This document shows, one piece after another, positions 6,558-15,135 of a stretch of 36,132 bases of DNA. The stretch is from JAICIG01 sp035532215 (GTDB lineage Bacteria > Planctomycetota > Planctomycetia > Pirellulales > JAICIG01), in assembly GCA_035532215.1 (NCBI GenBank), contig DATKRK010000078.1, positions 1 through 36,132 of the forward strand, given 5' to 3'. Below the pieces are notes generated by a model. It was not told where the DNA came from, ran no database searches, and saw only the letters and a list, made by a program, of their open reading frames with translations. The translations under genes and the position numbers were made by a program. Position 1 is the stretch's first letter. Each line of letters starts with the position of its first letter.

Positions 6558-8018
6558 CAGTTAGCGAGATCGTTGCGCAAGCACGGCTACCTAGCCAGCG
6601 GCAAAGGGTCAGGTAAGGCCCTGCAGGCGATCTTTCAGCGTCTTGAACGCCGTCACCGCGGCCTGCACTTCCCGCGGACCGAAAGCGTTATGTTCGCAAC
6701 CTCGCGAGACGCGCTGCAGGACTTATCCGACCCCGTTCCCTTTGTCCGCCTATTACTCGAGTATCGCGAGGTTGACAAGCTGCTTGGTTCGTTCTTGAAC
6801 AAAATGGGCAAGCGGGTGCTGCACCCGTCATTCAACGTCCTGGCCCGCAGCGGTCGCACAACCTCATTCGGCGAGATCAACGCCCAGAACCTCCCTCGCA
6901 ACGACAAAGTCAGGTCCTGTTTTGTGCCGTCGCCGGGTAAGGTGTTCATTTAAGCAGACTACAAGACGATCGAGTTGGCCACGCTTTCGCAAGCGTGTCT
7001 GAGCCAGTTCAGCTTGAAGTCGAGAATGGCGGCGGCGGTCAATGCCGGCAAGGACTTGCACACCCTTGTGGCCGCTCGCGTAATGGGCAAAAAAAGGTCA
7101 GAGGTGACGGACGACGAGCGGGCCAAGGCCAAGCCGATCAATTTCGGCAAGCCCGGCGGCATGGGCGATGCCACAATGCGTCAGTATGCCAAGACATCTT
7201 ACGGCATCTTGCTGACTGATGCGGAGGTGGCGGCTCTCTCAGCCGCCTGGTTCGAACTCTTTCCGGAGATGCAAGAATTTCTCGCCGATGCCAGTGACGC
7301 TCCGAAGGAATTGGCCGAACTGCTGAAGCTGACGCCCGCCTCGCACTATTCGCACACGGACGATCGCCGATTCATCGATCATCCAGAGAACGAATGCCGC
7401 GAGCTAAAGCCGCATCCTATCCTGGGAGCGATGCTGATCAAATCGATGAAAACTGCTAATCCGCGGACCGAGGCAGGACGACTGTATTCAGATGATGACT
7501 TGGATTACTTCTGGTCCCGACTGGCTGCGAAAAAGGAGTTGCTGCCGAAAACAGCTAAAGCAGCTGTTCAGCGACGCGAGCCGTCGCCGCGGTTGCAACG
7601 GGCGGTGTTGTCGCTGGTAGGCCGGGCCGGGGTATTCACTTTGACGGGCCGGCTGCGCGCGGATGCGACCTATAGCGCACGACACAACACCGTATTCCAA
7701 GGCTTGGCGGCCGATGGCGCGAAGCTGGGCCTCTGGCTCTTGTGGCGTGCTGACTACCGCATTGTCAACTTTATTCATGACGAGGTCATGGTCGAAGTGC
7801 CAGTCAACAGCAATCTGAAACAACACGCTGAGCGCATCAAAAAGCTGATGATCAATGGCATGCAGGCGGTTGTGCTCGATGTGAAGGTCGACGTGAGCTA
7901 CGCGGCCGCTGAACGGTGGTACAAGGGCGCCAAGGCCGTTTTCGACAAGTCGAAAACGAAGTTGCTGCCGTGGTCGCCGGCCCCAAAGCCGCGAAGCAGG
8001 AAGCAGACCGTGACATGA
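6558..8018 (+). pseudogene. Family A DNA polymerase, phage type; N-terminally truncated and split by TAA
   Basis: Two pieces in one frame cover the thumb, fingers and palm of a family A DNA polymerase. The first (TTG at 6573 to TAA at 6951) has 'LLLEYREVDKLLG', the TTSFGEINAQNLPRND substrate-strand motif and 'CFVPSPGKVFI'. The TAA replaces one codon directly before motif A (ADYKTIELATL). The second piece (to 8018) has motif B (KAKPINFGKPGG) and motif C (IHDEVMVE). DYKTIEL in place of DYSQIEL is the form I associate with phage polymerases. No exonuclease domain lies upstream: the frame is closed by TGA at 6555, only 47 nt after the last tRNA. A single substitution (TCA or GAA to TAA) would explain the stop. 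Translation from an internal start near 6975 would lack motif A, so activity is unlikely. A sequencing error cannot be excluded. Confidence 0.85.
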
Positions 8019-8479
8019 CGGTTCGCCGCCGCATAGGGCCAGCCGCCGGAACAAGCTCATTTCTAGGCGACCTCCATTAGCCTAGGCCGCCGAAATGGCG
8101 AAAACCCTTGGTCGGATTTCGTGCCGACGCGATCAGGCCGCCGCCAACTGGAATCCCTGCGCCGGCCGCCTAGTCCGGGATTCAAGCGAACGATTTCGCG
8201 GCATTTCGAAGAGGCCCTGTGTCGGCACGACGATAGTGCCGTGATTCCTCCGCAGTCGCTGGCTTCACCAGCAGAATCGATCGAACGAAGCGCATGACCG
8301 ACTGATGATCCCCAGGCCGCTCGCCGTGCAAAACATGCTGGAACTCCGAGGGCGGTTCCGCGGCGCCGGCCGGACTGCCGAGACCTGGTCGCGACGGCAG
8401 AAAATCCGCCGTACAGCCCCAGATCTCCATCATGCGCGTTTTCTTATCGCGTCTCGTCCTCGTTCCTCGGCCGACTGAT
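8019..8479. other. Degraded stretch between polymerase and DUF5131 remnants
   Basis: No intact frame with recognisable content. A plus-strand piece near 8094-8163 contains ANWNPCAG, which might be the decayed N-terminus of the DUF5131 gene. A minus-strand frame across 8182-8691 is open but low complexity and is antisense to the DUF5131 core, so it is treated as a shadow. Confidence 0.45.
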
Positions 8480-8608
8480 TGGAGACGATGCCGGACGGCC
8501 GTGATGCGGTTCCTGTCGATCGAGCCGCTACTGGAAGATCTCGACGACTTCGATCTGGCCGGCATGGGCTGGGCCATAGTGGGCGGCGAGAGCGTCGGCG
8601 GCTGCTGA
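8480..8608 (+). pseudogene. Remnant of DUF5131 (phage Gp37/Gp68-like) protein
   Basis: The frame ending at TGA 8606-8608 reads RFLSIEPLLEDL...GMGWAIVGGES, the signature core of DUF5131 proteins, which are common in phages and often lie downstream of phage replication genes. The next expected segment is not found in any frame, and upstream only a possible echo of the N-terminal WNP motif (ANWNPCAG, about 8140-8163) is visible. The gene is therefore a fragment. It lies 460 nt after the polymerase remnant, which fits one decayed phage replication block. Confidence 0.6.
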
Positions 8609-10914
8609 TCAGGCGCAGGGGACTCTGCATCAACAGCTGGCTCGCTCCGCCGCAGTGCTTGGCCGCCGTGCCGCCCGTCGCCGGAGACCAAGACCGCGGA
8701 TCGGAGCGGCCGGCTGCTCGGTCGACGGCCAGTGATAATCGAGATCAGCCGTCGGGCAGTCGGCCAGGGAGTGGCGGCCAGATCGGGCAGCGCACATGGC
8801 GTCCGTCATCTCGGGGCGGCCGCCGCAGCTGCCGAATGATCGTGAAACCCGCCGCCGCTGACTGGCAGGGCGAGGCGCCGTCGGAGACGTCTTGAGCCGG
8901 CGGCCGCGAAAATGGCCGAAATCGCTCGACTGGATTGCGGCCGTCCGCCGCTGGAACCCTGGGCCGGCTGCGCAGCTCGGATCACGCGAGCCCTCTCGCG
9001 GCAATTAGTTAGCGTGTTCGCGCGCCGGAACGGTGGCAGTTCCGAGGCTCCTCTGTATCCGTTGGCGCCGCCAATAGCATCGATCGAACGGAGCGCCAAC
9101 CAAGCCCTCGCCCCGTCATCTCGCCAGCCAACCAGCAAAAAGCGTACGGCGGGATGGAACCCGAGCACAATGCGAGGGGACATCCCGCCGTACGCGGAAC
9201 GCGGCACCCGCATAAATCCACATCGCAATAGTCTCGCCCCAATGAAACGACTGCCAGCCGCCGTCCGCCCGAATGCCTCGGTGACAATCTTGCCAGCGGC
9301 GACGGAGCGTCCCGAACTCGCCATTGCATCGGCAGCGTTCGGAACGGTCAGTCCCTTCCGGCAAATGCTATTGACGTTAATAGAAACATGGCGGTCATGG
9401 GCTTCTGAGGCGGTCGGCGGCAAGCTGGCGCAGCCTAATGGATAGGTCAGAGTCGCGATCGCTGCATCACCCGACGACGTCCAACAGCTAGCCTTCGCCG
9501 CCCGGTGCCGATGCGCTGCCACAATCCGCCGTCGCCCATCCAGCAGCGCCCGCGACCAAGCAGGCGTCCCCGCCGGATCACGCGACGTTGCCAAGCCGTC
9601 TCGACCAAGGGCGGGCGTGGCGGATAGTGCCGCTCGCGCGTCGCCAGTGGTCGCAAGGCGTGCTCGCCGACGCCGTGCCGGGAGGTACACAAACGCCGTC
9701 CGGATAGGAGCTGCGCGAGGCCGGCGTGCCGAATCGATAGAATGAAGCATCGTCGTATTGGCCTACGGCGCGCGGCCCGGGAATCATGTGAGCCGCCCCT
9801 ATCACGCGTGCCCACGCGCAGGCCTCCGCTGAGACCATCTCGGCGACCCCACCATCGCCGGGCTACGGAGTGGCCGGCGGCAAATCGGCTGTGTAGATCT
9901 GCGGCCCAGATACCTATGCGCCGAGGGCGCCAGAAAGGCCGGTGCGGCCTCCCATCAAACATGTGCTGGGATGGCCGTCTCTGAGGTTGAGCCTGACATC
10001 CGGACCGCGAAGAGATCGAACCACGAATGCCGCCCGCGCAACGGGTCGCGACGATGGTCGGCGCCGCGAGCGAATCGGCGAAAGATCCTCCGACAGCGGC
10101 AGTTGCGCCGCTCAATGGAGCGCGCCCCTGCCGCGGGACAACCCCTGCGGCCTCGATCTAATGCCGTTTGCGCGGGGCCCGGCCAACCGAGCGCCGGCGA
10201 GCCCCGCCGCAGCGTCGCGAGGCTCCCCGCCCTGTCGATGGCCGCGACCACCGGCGATGGTAGATGGCGTCGGGCGGCGAGTCCCCAAGGCCATGCGCAC
10301 CCCAATCGCCCAGTGGCGTCTGCGGGCCGCCCAGCGAGCGCCGCTCGAGAATGGCCGCCCCGCGACCGCCAATCGGCCTGCTTGCGTCGTCGCAGTCGGG
10401 CCAGGTGATGACGGATCGCGCCGCCCGACCCGACCCCGCGCCAAGGGCCAGCGAACGGCCCGGATGCGGCCGGTGCTGATCACGCTGGCCGCGAATCTGC
10501 CCGAGGCTAAACAGCCGATGAATAGCCAGGTGTACGGCATGCAACGCAGCGCCCAGCAGCGCGCCGCCGACCGGCAATCCGACGTAGGCGGCCAGGGGAT
10601 GGTCCAGCGCCGACTCCAAGGCGAAATGCGGCGGGGAGGTTGCTCCGTCCGGAGCGGCGTGCCCCGGCGTGGGGTGATTGGCGGATTTCATCGTGCTTGC
10701 TCCGAGGGCTGGGCAAAAGAGGAAAGTGAGTTAGCCGGACGAACGCTCCACCGGCCTGCCGGGCCTGCCGGGAAGGGCCGCCAACGCCCGAGCGACTCGG
10801 CAAAAACGGGGTCGAACCCCAGCGACGCAGGGCAGATCGTGCATTGAAGATACCCGCGTACGACCGAAATCGGGGTCAAAACTGTCGGAGACGCCCCACC
10901 ATTTCACGCGTCGT
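8609..10914. other. 2.3 kb high-GC stretch with no recognisable gene
   Basis: Open frames occur on both strands but all are Arg/Ala/Pro-rich, overlap one another, and none shows a motif, ribosome site or start that I can defend. Minus-strand frames at 8806-9750 and 9009-9364 contain short protein-like runs that pass from frame to frame, as in a decayed gene. This is best described as a probable gene graveyard continuous with the phage remnants. Confidence 0.5.
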
Positions 10915-12417
10915 TCAGTAGCCGGACCCCACGCTCGATATAGCGCTGGGGATCGGCATCGCCTTCCCCGATTCCTGGACTTGCACCGGCACGGGCGAGA
11001 CTCCCGTGGGCGCCGGATTGAGGTCGCCGCCGGAGGAGGCGAAACGCGGTCCAGGCAAGGCGCCGGAGTTTGTTTTCGTCGGTTCCTTGCCACTGCTGCT
11101 GACGGGCAAGATGGCCGGCGGCTTCGAGCTGCGCGCAGCGGGCGGCGATTGCAGGTCGGCCAGCCGGGCAGCCGCCTGGTCTTTGAGCGGCCCGGCCTGG
11201 GCTGACGTTTTCACGAGCTTCAACAAGGCGGTCGCCTCGCGCACTTTACCCGACTCGATCAGCTTCTCGGCCTTCGTCAGCCGCGATCGATTCACTGCCT
11301 CGCCAATCTGCCGGGCAACGTCGCGCGGGTCGCTTTGCTGAGAAATGGCGGCGATCTGGGCGCCGTCGCCGCGGGTCAGCACCATCGTCGGCGTTTGCCT
11401 ATCGGCCAGCTCCAGGTCGGACAAGTTCACTAGGTTGGTCAGCGCCGGCAACTCGTCGATCGGCAACAGCACCAGCACGCAGTTGCGAACCGGTAGCGCC
11501 GTCGGCCGTGTGTTCAGTGCGACCAATAGCCGGGCGGTGGCCGAGTCCCATTCGCCGGGCTTGGGTTGCGCCTGGGTGAGCACGAGCAGCACCGGCGACC
11601 CTTTCTGTTCGGCTTGTGCAAACTTGGCCGCGGCCAATTCGACGGCGATTCGGTCCGGGCTGGCCTTTTGTCCCGCCAGCTTTTCGAAAACCCGCTGCTG
11701 AATCATCGGCAGCGGCACGAGCGCGTTTTCGGCCAACAGCCGGTGCGTGGGGTCGCCGGGGAGCGAGGCGTGCGCCTGAGCGATGATTTGCATTTGGGCA
11801 AAGACGTTCTTGCCGCCGAATTCGCCCGCCTTTCGATAGGTATCGACAGCCCACTGGGCCTCGGCGAGCAGCTTCTCGGCCTTCGCCGGCCCGACGACCG
11901 CGTTAATCACCCGCCCTTGGGGCGTGAGAAAATAGCTGACGACGTTGCCGCCGTTCTTCTGCACCTGGCCGTTGACCTTCGTGACCTGGAAATCGCCGAG
12001 CTGCTGATAGCAGGCGGTGAAATGCTGGCCGATGTACTGACCGACTTGTTCATCCGACAGGGCGCCCGCCCTGTATGCCTGGGCGTTGTTTCACGTGAAT
12101 TCCTGCCGCGCGAAGTTGCCCGACACCTGAATCATGAACACCAGCTTTCTTTCATCCGCCGCCGCGCGCCAGGCCGCGTCGGGCGTTTGCATCCAGGTGA
12201 TGGCGGTGCCCAGTTTGCGGTCGCCGTCGCTGAGTTGGCCTTCGCCCCTCGCCGTCGCGCAGTCCCCGGCTAGCGTGCAGACGGCGTTGTCTAACGCTCC
12301 GCCGACGACTCTTTTCGTGCGAGTCGCCGCCTCCGCCGGCATGGGAACGAAAAGCGGCATTCCCACCGCGGTTGCGAACAATAGCTTGCCGATCGTCTTC
12401 CACGCGTGCGTTCTCAT
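10915..12417 (-). CDS. Secreted thioredoxin-like protein interrupted by in-frame TGA
   Basis: ATG at 12417 is preceded by an AAGGAAGGG ribosome site and starts a signal peptide (MRTHAWKTIGKLLFATAVGM, ending at AEA). A thioredoxin-like segment follows (KLVFMIQVSGNF), then an in-frame TGA at 12093-12091 after 'RQEFT'. The same frame then continues without a stop to 10915 through NNAQAYRAGALSDEQVGQYI and the planctomycete-type GGNVVSYFLTPQGRVINAVV. The C-terminal third is a Pro/Ser-rich low-complexity tail. The protein would be about 500 residues and periplasmic or outer-surface. Either the gene carries a nonsense mutation (CGA or TGG to TGA), or TGA encodes selenocysteine; a hairpin follows at the right distance (separate entry). 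Nearby genes are broken, which favours decay. Confidence 0.7.
12057..12074 (-). promoter_or_regulatory. Hairpin downstream of in-frame TGA, SECIS-like placement
   Basis: On the coding strand, ACAGGGC and GCCCTGT form a perfect 7-bp stem around the loop GGGC (8 bp around GG is also possible). The stem starts 16 nt and the loop 23 nt after the TGA at 12093-12091. Bacterial SECIS elements lie immediately 3' of UGA with the apical loop roughly 16-37 nt away and a G early in the loop, so the geometry fits. GC-rich coding DNA forms such stems by chance, so this is only suggestive. Confidence 0.3.
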
Positions 12418-12702
12418 AGCTCGCCCTTCCTTTCGATTCGTCTTGCCAAACGCCGCCGAATATTCATAGCAAAGCGCGGGCCGCCGCCTTTCACGTCTGC
12501 CGTGCATTGCACTGCAACAGCTTGCGGCCGCGGGCGTTCCGTCAAGGCCGGCTAGCGAGAACATATCAGTTGGTCGGGCTATACGAACGCAACGTGTCAT
12601 CAAGTTGATACACCGCGTTGCGTCGCGAATCGCCTCACGGTCGCGCTGCGGTATTCGACGTGGCGCTTGAAGATCAGACCCCGCTTTTCAGGCACGCGCC
12701 TG

Positions 12703-12789
12703 CTAACGACGTTCTTCGGGTTCGACGAGGCCCATCTTCATTTGCAGTCCGAGCAAAGCAAAACCAAGCTTGACGCCCAGGCGGTTCAT
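12703..12789 (-). other. 28-codon minus-strand frame, unidentified
   Basis: Reads MNRLGVKLGFALLGLQMKMG... and ends at TAG. Composition is more protein-like than its neighbours, but it has no clear ribosome site and no family I recognise. It may be the tail of a lost gene. The remainder of 12418-12880, between the divergent thioredoxin-like and PIG-L genes, shows nothing definite and would hold their promoters. Confidence 0.2.
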
Positions 12790-12880
12790 TATTGCGTGCG
12801 TCGGCCGAATGGCGTTCAACGGCGGTCGGTTCGGCTCCATTTTATGAACTTGACCACCCTGCCAACTCCTGGATGCTGCC

Positions 12881-13637
12881 ATGACCCGCAGATCTCAGTT
12901 ATTCTGCCTGGCGATGATCCAGCTCGGGTGTTCGTCGTTCGCATTCGGCGCCGACGACGATAAACCTCTGAAAGTCGCCGTCTTTGGCGGACAGCCTGAC
13001 GAAACCCCAGTCGGGCTACGGCGGCTTGATTGTGACGCTGACCGCCGAGGGGCACGAAGTCCACGTCGGCTATGCGACCTGCTTCCGTGGCGATCGCAAA
13101 ATCAACGGCCAACCCGAAGCGGACGTACGGCGACACGAGGCGGCCGAAGCCTGCCGCATTCTCGGCGCTCGCCCCCGCTTCTTCGATTACGCACACGAGA
13201 AACTGGTCGCCGACGCGGCGACCCGCGAGGAGGTTTCGGCTTGGATCAAATCGGTTCAGCCGGACGTCGTGGTCACTCATTGGCCGCTCGACACGCACCC
13301 GAACCACCACGCGGCCAGTTCGCTGATCTGGCAATCCTACGAGCGCCAAGGCGGCTGGAATCTTTATTTCTTCGAAGTGATGTCCGGCGGCCAGACGCTC
13401 GCTTTCCGACCAGAACTTTATCTGGATCTGGCGCCGGTGCTGGAAAAGAAAAAGGCCTGTCTCGACGTTCATGCCAGCCAGAATCCGGCGGGAATTTGGG
13501 CAGTGCATGAAAAAATGCACTTGGCCCGCGGGCGAGAATGCGGGGTCGAACGCGCTGAGACCTGAAGCTTGTTGGAGGCGAAGACCGGCGGAAAGCTGCT
13601 GCCGATCAAATGGCTGCGGCCGCGGGCCGCCCAGTGA
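12881..13637 (+). pseudogene. PIG-L family deacetylase, frameshifted, with internal TGA
   Basis: ATG at 12881 begins a signal peptide (MTRRSQLFCLAMIQLGCSSF) and reaches VAVFGGQPDE. One extra A in the AAA run at 13002-13004 then shifts the frame; the rest (PQSGYGGLIVTLTAEGHEV...) continues in the next frame. It includes the second metal motif DTHPNHHAAS and the C-terminal ARGRECGVERAE. A TGA at 13563-13565 interrupts, after which the same frame gives SLLEAKTGGKLLPIKWLRP, the usual end of planctomycete PIG-L proteins, stopping at 13635-13637. PIG-L enzymes are zinc-dependent deacetylases of N-acetylglucosaminyl compounds. The first metal motif, normally HPDD, is QPDE, so one zinc ligand is lost and another altered. 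With three lesions this is almost certainly a pseudogene. Confidence 0.8.
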
Positions 13638-13669
13638 ACAACCACTCGGCCGGAGCGTCGGCGCAAGCA

Positions 13670-14245
13670 TCACGATCGATGCGCTGCCGCAGACGAGAAC
13701 CTGCCGGTCGCCAGGAAGCGAAGCACTTCCTCCGCCAACCGCCCCTGGAAAGCCAACAGCGTATGAGTCGCCGTTAAAACGATATGATCGCGCTGGCAAG
13801 CCAAGCTCGTGTTGCCCGCCCGAACCAGGAGATCGATGCTCGCGTCGATGATACCGACTTCAACGCCTTCAGGCTCGGGCAAACCATTGACGAAGCTGCC
13901 GGGCCGCGCTGCGAGTTGGTCGATCGCGGGAAAGCAGCAGCGCAGCGCCGGCCCGCAAAACGACGCCAGCCGGGAGCCCTTGTTAGGCGGCGCCAACATC
14001 ACGAACCGGCCTAGCTTCGTCGGCCGACCAAGAATCAGCGCATAGCGTGCCACGATGCCTCCCATGCTGTGGCTGACCAGGTGGATGCGAGTCACGGCGG
14101 GATCAGCGTCGAGTTCGGCCAAGCGAAGATGCAGCCCCATCAAGAGAAACCCGTTTGCGCCCAGGCCGTGGATTAAAACGACGACCTTGCCGCCCGCAGG
14201 GAACCCAAAGCCGGCATCAGCCAAGTCGGTCGGCGGCGATTTCAT
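13670..14245 (-). CDS. Alpha/beta hydrolase (lipase-like), copy with internal deletion
   Basis: ATG at 14245 has AGGAAGG 7 nt upstream, a better start than ATG 14263. The 191-residue product has the oxyanion-loop motif VVVLIHGLG, the nucleophile elbow SHSMGG, 'LAPPNKGS', a possible acid residue in DLLVRAG and a possible catalytic His in THTLLAF. It is a clear paralogue of the hydrolase at 33477-34199 (shared DQLAARPxSFVNxLPEP and LGRxVMLAPPNxGSR). Compared with that copy, about 30 residues between the HGLG motif and the helix before the nucleophile are missing, in frame. Loss of a strand and helix there probably disables folding, though the motifs remain. It converges on the broken PIG-L gene. 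Substrate unknown. Confidence 0.75.
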   Translation of the reverse strand: MKSPPTDLADAGFGFPAGGKVVVLIHGLGANGFLLMGLHLRLAELDADPAVTRIHLVSHSMGGIVARYALILGRPTKLGRFVMLAPPNKGSRLASFCGPALRCCFPAIDQLAARPGSFVNGLPEPEGVEVGIIDASIDLLVRAGNTSLACQRDHIVLTATHTLLAFQGRLAEEVLRFLATGRFSSAAAHRS

Positions 14246-14756
14246 CTGGCGCCTTCCTTCCATCGGCGCGGCGCCTCCGACGGTCGTGCTTAAGGCTGGC
14301 TGCGCCGCTTTTAGCCGGCTGGCGCCGGGCCCAATTAAGTCTCCCCAAATGTTGGTGGAAACGCCAGCGGCCTTCGGAGGCCCAGGAACGCATCACGCGT
14401 TTCGGAGCCGCCTTGTTCGCTCTGCGTCGTCGCTGCTGTGAGACGCAGGGCTTGGCTCAGGTCTCGCTCGAAACGCGGCTGGAGCTGCTAGCCGCCGGAG
14501 TTCGCTCTCCGGCACGAATGCGGGCTCCGCCGCCGTCGATCGTAATGGGCTGGCCGATTTCGGCGTCGCAGCGATCGCTGCCGGGGCCGGTCCGGAACCG
14601 GGGCGGGCGCGATAGGCGGCGCCGTTTCTGACACCGGCAGCCCGCGGCACTACGAACCGCCCGCCCGCTCGACGGGCGTTACCACCGCCGACATTGATGC
14701 GCTGGGCGTGTTGCTCTTCCAGTTCGTCGTCGGCAACAGTTCCAGGAACCAGCAAT
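14246..14756. other. Intergenic stretch without a clear gene
   Basis: Frames on both strands are Ala/Arg/Pro-rich and unmatched. A minus-strand frame (14393-14806) begins inside the zinc-ribbon gene and reads LLVPGTVADDELEEQ in a protein-like manner, but has no start of its own; it may be a decayed extension of the stress operon. Nothing else is supported. Confidence 0.4.
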
Positions 14757-15128
14757 TTACGGTTCGACGCTTCGGGCGATTTCATTGAAGCTGATTTGGC
14801 TTGCACTTTCGAAGCGATCGTCGCAAGCTTCGCGCGCCGCGGCGAAAGCCGCGGGAAAATCGCCGTTCAGCAAAGCGCACACCGCCGACAGGCGCCGCGA
14901 TTCGGGGCCTGGCATCAGCCGTTCGCAATCGCGCGCGCGCTCGAGAGCCAAGGCGAGTCGGCCGCCGTGTAGTGCGGCCAAACAACCGTTGCGGCTCCGG
15001 CGGTAGGTTTCCGCTGCCGCCCGCAGCAGCCGAAGATCGCACTTGCAGCGGCGGCAAACGTCGGACCATTCCTGCCGGGCGCCGCAGGTGGGGCAAACGA
15101 CGTTGTTCTGAAGCGGCGCGTCGGTCAA
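14757..15128 (-). CDS. Small zinc-ribbon protein, last gene of the chaperone operon
   Basis: The likely start is TTG at 15128, 7 nt after the stop of the DnaK-like gene, with AAGGGTGA as ribosome site; the earlier ATG at 15182 would sit inside that gene. The 123-residue product opens with a zinc ribbon (CPTCG, then CRRCKC), followed by an all-helical region rich in Ala, Arg and Leu that resembles one or two degenerate TPR repeats (LALERARDCERLMPG, AAFAAAREACDD). Co-transcription suggests an accessory role with the chaperones. Specific function unknown. Confidence 0.75.
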   Translation of the reverse strand: MTDAPLQNNVVCPTCGARQEWSDVCRRCKCDLRLLRAAAETYRRSRNGCLAALHGGRLALALERARDCERLMPGPESRRLSAVCALLNGDFPAAFAAAREACDDRFESASQISFNEIARSVEP

Positions 15129-15135
15129 GGCGCGT

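Noticed and set aside
5664..6616. Several overlapping protein frames on both strands inside the tRNA array
   Set aside because: They are translations of tRNA sequence: recurring VRLP/FDS-type strings come from repeated T-arm sequences.
9942..10847. A 301-codon plus-strand frame
   Set aside because: Arg/Ala/Pro-rich, overlapped by frames on both strands, no start signal and no recognisable motif.
12091..13565. Genome-wide stop-codon reassignment to explain the internal TAA and TGA codons
   Set aside because: Both TAA and TGA end the intact genes normally in this window, so the internal stops are lesions or, at most, one recoded site.
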